Shown here one piece after another: positions 59,999 through 64,000 of a DNA stretch of 64,000 nucleotides (position 1 is its first letter; each line of letters opens with the position of its first letter). The DNA is taken from assembly GCF_021390475.1 (NCBI RefSeq), contig NZ_JAJUWS010000018.1:1-64000 (forward strand). Direction: 5' to 3'. Position numbers and translations under genes: made by a program. The stretch comes from Streptomyces sp. ST2-7A. GTDB taxonomy: Bacteria > Actinomycetota > Actinomycetes > Streptomycetales > Streptomycetaceae. Under the pieces are notes generated by a model. That model was given only the letters and a program-made list of their open reading frames with translations. It ran no database searches and had not been told where the DNA came from.

Positions 59999-61549
59999 AT
60001 GACCGGCAACGAGAACCTCGACCCCGCCACCGACCCCGGTGTTCCCGCGCCTTTCGTCTCGCCCGAGCCCTTCGAGGCGGCCCACACCCACCACGAGGCG
60101 CCCGACCACAATGTCGGCGGTACCCCCGAATCGGTGGCCCTGCGCAACGCCCTGCGGGTGATCCGGGGCGTGGAGCCGCGCATCGCGGACGCCATCGGCG
60201 CGGAACTGAGCGACCAGCGCGAGTCGCTCAAGCTGATCGCCAGCGAGAACTACGCCTCGCCCGCCGTGCTGCTGACCATGGGGAACTGGCTCAGCGACAA
60301 GTACGCAGAGGGCACCGTCGGCCACCGTTTCTACGCCGGGTGCCGCAACGTCGACACCGTCGAGTCGATCGCCGCCGAGCACGCCCGCGAACTGTTCGGC
60401 GCCTCCCACGCCTACGTGCAGCCGCACTCGGGCATCGACGCCAACCTCGTCGCGTTCTGGGCGGTGCTCGCGCAGCGGGTGGAGGCCCCCGCCCTCGCCG
60501 ACGCCGGCGTGCGGCAGGTCAACGAGCTGTCGGAGGAGGACTGGGCGCGGTTGCGCCGGGCCCTGGGCGACCAGCGGATGCTCGGCATGTCGCTGGACGC
60601 CGGTGGCCACCTGACCCACGGCTTCCGCCCCAACATCTCCGGCAAGATGTTCGAGCAGCGCAGTTACGGGACCGACCCGGAGACCGGTCTGCTGGACTAC
60701 GCGGCGGTGCGCGCGGCGGCCCGCGAGTTCCGGCCGCTCATCCTCATCGCCGGCTACTCGGCCTACCCCCGCCTGGTGGACTTCGCGGCCATGCGGGAGA
60801 TCGCCGACGAGGTCGGCGCCACCCTGATGGTCGACATGGCGCACTTCGCCGGTCTGGTCGCGGGCAAGGTGCTCACCGGGGACCTCGACCCGGTCCCGCA
60901 CGCCCACATCGTCACTACCACCACCCACAAGTCGCTGCGCGGTCCGCGCGGCGGCATGGTGCTGTGCGACGACTCCATGGCCGAGCACGTGGACCGGGGT
61001 TGTCCGATGGTCCTGGGCGGGCCGCTGCCGCAGGTGATGGCCGCCAAGGCGGTGGCACTGGCCGAGGCCCGGCAGTCCGGTTTCCGGGAGTACGCCTCCC
61101 GGGTGGTGGACAACGCCCGCGCGCTCGCCGACGGGCTGCTGCGGCGCGGTGCCCGCCTGGTGACCGGTGGCACCGACAACCACCTGCTGCTGCTGGACGT
61201 CTCCGGCTACGGGCTGACCGGCCGGCAGGCCGAGGCCGCGTTGCTGGACGCCGGCATCGTCACCAACCGCAACGCGATCCCCCGTGACCCCCACGGCGCC
61301 TGGTACACCTCCGGCGTCCGGCTGGGCACCCCGGCGCTGACCACCCGTGGCCTGGGCACCGACGGGATGGAGGAGATCGCCGACCTGATCCACACCGTCC
61401 TGGCGCACACCACCCCCGCCGCCACCGCCTCCGGGGCGGCCTCCCGGGCGCGGTACCACGTCGCCGAGGGGGTGACGGCGACGGTCGCCGCCCGGGCCGC
61501 CGATCTGCTGGACAAGCACCCGTTGTACCCGGGCGTGGACCTGGGCTGA
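59999..61549 (+). CDS. glyA: serine hydroxymethyltransferase, long form
   Basis: 516 residues (typical SHMT about 420). [46 protein letters not shown] and the PLP-lysine motif [15 protein letters not shown] are all present. It converts serine and tetrahydrofolate to glycine and methylene-THF. The extra length is an N-terminal extension of about 60 residues, an inserted segment around [20 protein letters not shown], and a C-terminal addition. ATG 59999 follows GGAAGG. A ZTP riboswitch candidate lies upstream, so it is probably induced under folate or purine stress. Confidence 0.93.
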   Translation: MTGNENLDPATDPGVPAPFVSPEPFEAAHTHHEAPDHNVGGTPESVALRNALRVIRGVEPRIADAIGAELSDQRESLKLIASENYASPAVLLTMGNWLSDKYAEGTVGHRFYAGCRNVDTVESIAAEHARELFGASHAYVQPHSGIDANLVAFWAVLAQRVEAPALADAGVRQVNELSEEDWARLRRALGDQRMLGMSLDAGGHLTHGFRPNISGKMFEQRSYGTDPETGLLDYAAVRAAAREFRPLILIAGYSAYPRLVDFAAMREIADEVGATLMVDMAHFAGLVAGKVLTGDLDPVPHAHIVTTTTHKSLRGPRGGMVLCDDSMAEHVDRGCPMVLGGPLPQVMAAKAVALAEARQSGFREYASRVVDNARALADGLLRRGARLVTGGTDNHLLLLDVSGYGLTGRQAEAALLDAGIVTNRNAIPRDPHGAWYTSGVRLGTPALTTRGLGTDGMEEIADLIHTVLAHTTPAATASGAASRARYHVAEGVTATVAARAADLLDKHPLYPGVDLG

Positions 61550-61594
61550 GCCGGTGACGGGCGCCCCCGGGACCGTGCCGTCCCGCCCGATACC

Positions 61595-61618
61595 CGGGGT
61601 GCCGGGCCCGGCACCCCG
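61595..61618. terminator. perfect palindrome after glyA
   Basis: The 12-base halves CGGGGTGCCGGG and CCCGGCACCCCG form a 24-bp perfect palindrome between converging glyA and the YhhN-family gene. Confidence 0.7.
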
Positions 61619-61801
61619 CCGATGCGGCCGAGGCGGTGGCACGCCGACCCGCCCCGCGTCGCTTCCCGCTGTCGGGCGGGTCCGGTCCGGGGCGGGGGGA
61701 ACCACCCCGCCCCTCGACACCCCGGATGGGGCCCCGGGGCGCGACGGCGGTGATGGGGGTGCCTGAGGTGGTCGGCTCGGCGCCGCGCATCCGCTCGGGC
61801 G

Positions 61802-62806
61802 TCACGTCGGTGGTCGTCTCCGCCGGGCCCCGTATCGGTTTGACGGCGGCCCGTGCCCGGGCCCCGCACCCGGGCCGGGGGTCCCGTCTCCCGGAGACGA
61901 CCCGCCGCGCCGACCGCGTCCGTCGCGACGCCCTGGTCCGTGCCCGGGTCGAACTCCCCGCGCCCCGGCGGGGGAGAGCAGCACCGCGTCCGCCAACAGC
62001 CACTGCGCGGCGAGATAAGTCGACATGATGATGAATCCCTGTGCGGGGATCACCGGGCCGTCCGCGATCCCGGCCGCGATCAGCGCGTCGGAGAGCAGGA
62101 ACAGTCCCCCTCCCGCCGCGCCCCGGGGCCCGAGCGCGAGGGCCGCCGCGCAGGCCGTGGCGGTCAACAACACCGCGTAGCCGGCCACCGGAATCCGCAG
62201 CTCCGCCGGCAGGCCCGGCCACAGCAGGACGACGACCAGGACACCCACCACCGTGTACCCGCACGCCGCGCCGGCGATCCGCGCCGGCGTGGGGGAGGAG
62301 CCGCGACGGACGGCGCGGCGGCACAGCGTCAGGTAGCCGAGGTGGCCGAGGCCGAAGGCCGCCATCCCGCCGAGGAACGCCCCCGGGTGGTCCGGCATCA
62401 GCAGCACGTCACCCGCCCACCCGCCGGCCAGGGCGACCAGGAGCAACCCGGGCCCGCGCCGGGCGACGACCACCGCCATCAGGGCGGGGATCAGCAGCGG
62501 CTTGGTCGCCCGGTGCAGCGCCTCGGCGTCCACGGCGTGCCCGAGCAGGTGCGCGGCGCAGAGCAGGAGGAACAGCGTGCCGGAGCCGAGGAGGATACGG
62601 TTCCGCCGGTTCGCGGTCCGCTCGGTCGGCGTTCCGGCGGACCGATGCCGCACACCGGCCGGATCGGCTCGGTGGTCGGGGGCGTCCGGGATCCCCCCGG
62701 ACGCCGGGGCCTCCCCGGTGGGCCGCCCGGACCCGGGGGCGGCGGGCGACGGGACACCGCCCGGCACCGCCGCGTCCCCGGCGGGTGTGGCGTTCCCCGA
62801 CGTCAT
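61802..62806 (-). CDS. YhhN/TMEM86-family lysoplasmalogenase
   Basis: 334 residues. A Pro/Ala/Thr-rich N-terminus (1-65), then about eight membrane spans (about 70-280), and a Gly/Arg/Pro-rich C-terminal tail. The YhhN pattern is visible: KPLLIPALMAVVV, then GGWAGDVLLMPDHPGAFLGG and LFLLSDALIA. Family members hydrolyse the vinyl-ether bond of lysoplasmalogens. Its ATG overlaps the stop of the sterol-desaturase-like gene (ATGA), so both are co-translated. The pairing suggests ether-lipid turnover. Confidence 0.87.
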   Translation of the reverse strand: MTSGNATPAGDAAVPGGVPSPAAPGSGRPTGEAPASGGIPDAPDHRADPAGVRHRSAGTPTERTANRRNRILLGSGTLFLLLCAAHLLGHAVDAEALHRATKPLLIPALMAVVVARRGPGLLLVALAGGWAGDVLLMPDHPGAFLGGMAAFGLGHLGYLTLCRRAVRRGSSPTPARIAGAACGYTVVGVLVVVLLWPGLPAELRIPVAGYAVLLTATACAAALALGPRGAAGGGLFLLSDALIAAGIADGPVIPAQGFIIMSTYLAAQWLLADAVLLSPAGARGVRPGHGPGRRDGRGRRGGSSPGDGTPGPGAGPGHGPPSNRYGARRRRPPT

Positions 62807-63777
62807 CCGACGGCGGTCGGCTCGCCGGCGGAGCCCGGGACCGTCCCGGGGAGGTGGCCCCCGGGGCGCCCGTCCGCCCCGGCCGGGATGTCTGCGGTCG
62901 TCCTCCCGGGCCCTCCGACCCCGGCACCAGCCGCCTCCGGCACCCGTTCCGTCGGGCGCCACCCCGGGCCGCGGAACACGTGGTTCAGCCGGTCCCGTCC
63001 GGTGCGGGCGGCCCGCACGTCACGCAGGATCGCGGCGTACTCGTGGGTGGCCACCCGCAGCGGGTTGTGGGTGTCGATGTTCTTCGTCAGGCCGTAGACG
63101 CAGCGCTCGGTCTCCGGTGCGAAGGTGCCGAACATCCGGTCCCAGACGATGAGCACCCCGCCGAAGTTGCGGTCCAGGTAATCGCCCTGCGAGGCGTGGT
63201 GGACCCGGTGGTGGGAGGGGGTGTTGAGGACGAACTCGATCGGCGCCGGCAGCCTGCCCACCCGCTCGGTGTGCACCCAGAACTGGTAGACGAGGTTGGC
63301 GGAGGAGAGCAGGGCCAGCACCGCCGGGTGCACGCCCAGCAGGATCAGCGGCAGGTAGAACGGCCACACCGTCCAGGTGGTCCACGGTTGCCGCAGCGCG
63401 GTGGTGAGGTTGAACCGGGTGCTGGAGTGGTGCACCACGTGGCAGGCCCACAGGATCCGCACCGTGTGGTGGCCGCGGTGCGACCAGTAGTAGCAGAGGT
63501 CGTGGGCGACGACCAGCAGCGGGATCGTCCACCACTCCAGGGGGACGCGCAACGGCGTCAGCGCGTACGCGGCGGCGTAGATCGCGACGATCGGGATCTT
63601 CCACAGCAGGTCGAAGAGGAGACTGCCGAGCCCCATGGCGAGGCTGGTGCCGGCGTCCTTCGTCTCGTAGCCGGCGGCGTCCTCGTCCGGGTGCAGCCGG
63701 TAGCTGATCATCTCGATCACGGTGAGCAGGGCGAAGGCGGGTATCGCCCACAGCACGACATCGGGCGGATTGGGCAT
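62803..63777 (-). CDS. sterol desaturase/fatty acid hydroxylase family (AGMO-like) protein
   Basis: 324 residues, a di-iron membrane oxygenase. The histidine motifs are HDLCYYWSHRGHH, HVVHHSSTRFN and SHHRVHHASQGDYLDRNFGG. The last is typical of alkylglycerol monooxygenase (TMEM195) relatives, which cleave ether lipids with a pterin cofactor. Four or five membrane spans surround them. The C-terminal ~60 residues are low-complexity. It is coupled to the lysoplasmalogenase gene, supporting a role in ether-lipid breakdown, though carotenoid or sterol hydroxylation is possible. Confidence 0.87.
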   Translation of the reverse strand: MPNPPDVVLWAIPAFALLTVIEMISYRLHPDEDAAGYETKDAGTSLAMGLGSLLFDLLWKIPIVAIYAAAYALTPLRVPLEWWTIPLLVVAHDLCYYWSHRGHHTVRILWACHVVHHSSTRFNLTTALRQPWTTWTVWPFYLPLILLGVHPAVLALLSSANLVYQFWVHTERVGRLPAPIEFVLNTPSHHRVHHASQGDYLDRNFGGVLIVWDRMFGTFAPETERCVYGLTKNIDTHNPLRVATHEYAAILRDVRAARTGRDRLNHVFRGPGWRPTERVPEAAGAGVGGPGRTTADIPAGADGRPGGHLPGTVPGSAGEPTAVG

Positions 63778-63849
63778 GAGCGCACTGTAGGGCCGCGTGT
63801 CGTCCCTGCCCGGGGGGCATTACCCATCGGTACGGAAAAGTTTTCGCCC

Positions 63850-63891
63850 GCACCCCGCACCCCGCACCCCGCACCCCGCACCCCGCACCCC
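63850..63891. repeat. tandem heptamer GCACCCC x6
   Basis: Six perfect copies of GCACCCC followed by GCCGGTGCGGGGTGGGGG, which can pair back with the last copies to make a hairpin. It lies between the desaturase-like gene and the edge gene. Confidence 0.93.
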
Positions 63892-63927
63892 GCCGGTGCG
63901 GGGTGGGGGCCGCCGCGCCGGCGGGGC

Positions 63928-64000
63928 TCAATCCCCGGCCCCGGCCGGGACGCCCTCCAGCACGTTCAGGGCCAGGTCCACGTCCGCCCGGGTGTTGTAG
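63928..64000 (-). CDS. C-terminal end of a PLP-dependent (class V aminotransferase-like) enzyme
   Basis: Only 23 codons lie inside the window: YNTRADVDLALNVLEGVPAG, then AGD and a TGA stop at 63928-63930. The YNTRADVD segment followed by a leucine-rich helix is typical of the C-terminus of cysteine-desulfurase-like class V aminotransferases. The rest lies beyond the right edge. Confidence 0.55.
   Translation of the reverse strand, partial: YNTRADVDLALNVLEGVPAGAGD

Noticed and set aside
59633..61720. Minus-strand open frame of 695 codons
   Set aside because: Shadow of glyA; the low-complexity product has no start signal.
63850..63891. GCACCCC tandem array as a CRISPR array
   Set aside because: Units are 7 bases with no spacers; it is a simple tandem repeat.

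Overview
This is a GC-rich (about 70-75 % by eye) actinobacterial chromosome segment that reads as Streptomyces or a close relative. The evidence is a complete SapB/ram-type morphogenetic lanthipeptide cluster with a TTA codon in its regulator gene, GTG starts in many GTGA overlaps, an AldO-type alditol oxidase, MsiK-style sugar ABC genes without their own ATPase, a mycothiol-type DsbA-like protein, and a SoxR box upstream of a quinone oxidoreductase.

Layout. 0-8 kb: FUSC-family membrane protein; TetR/ABC/permease efflux operon; a sugar-lactone-oxidase-like flavoenzyme coupled to a sensory-rhodopsin-transducer homologue; DsbA-like protein. 9-20 kb: a frameshifted DUF4132 gene; a lipoprotein/secreted-protein pair; a SpoIIE/PP2C phosphatase; a flavodoxin-like protein; 1.1 kb without a gene; an anti-sigma-type ATPase; a secreted PL9-like pectate lyase; an F420/FMN split-barrel protein. 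20.5-28 kb: the ram cluster, ramC-ramS-ramA-ramB on the minus strand converging on ramR. 28.2-33.6 kb: PPOX protein, a degenerate 3-repeat CRISPR array with leader, TauE/SafE permease, alditol oxidase, an N-terminally truncated cas6, an orphan copy of the CRISPR leader, and a secreted protein between inverted repeats. 33.6-40.3 kb: small stress/regulatory modules (DoxX with a CebR-like box, hemerythrin, TetR/haloperoxidase with twin operators, SoxR-box quinone oxidoreductase, GyrI-like, VOC/TetR with twin operators). 40.5-46.9 kb: a sugar ABC importer with ThuA and Gfo/Idh enzymes and a divergent, apparently leaderless LacI regulator. 47.2 kb: tRNA-Leu(GAG). 47.4-55.3 kb: TetR, two PH-domain membrane proteins, then a DUF4178-DUF2617-DUF4247-DUF350-spermidine-synthase-like cluster. 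55.4-64 kb: hydrolase, decayed VOC gene, a membrane protein diverging from a PfkB kinase, dodecin, a probable ZTP riboswitch ahead of serine hydroxymethyltransferase, a lysoplasmalogenase coupled to a sterol-desaturase/AGMO-like enzyme, and the end of a PLP enzyme.

How parts work together. RamR should activate ramCSAB. RamC dehydrates and cyclises RamS, and RamA/RamB export the product. The CRISPR remnants look like a once larger Cas6-dependent locus that has been split and eroded. Most other modules pair a regulator with its target, and several have unusually clear operators.

Limits. All family assignments come from reading motifs by eye. No database search, alignment or structure prediction was run. 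Coordinates of starts are reasoned from reading frame, ribosome-binding sites and overlaps, and are uncertain where stated.
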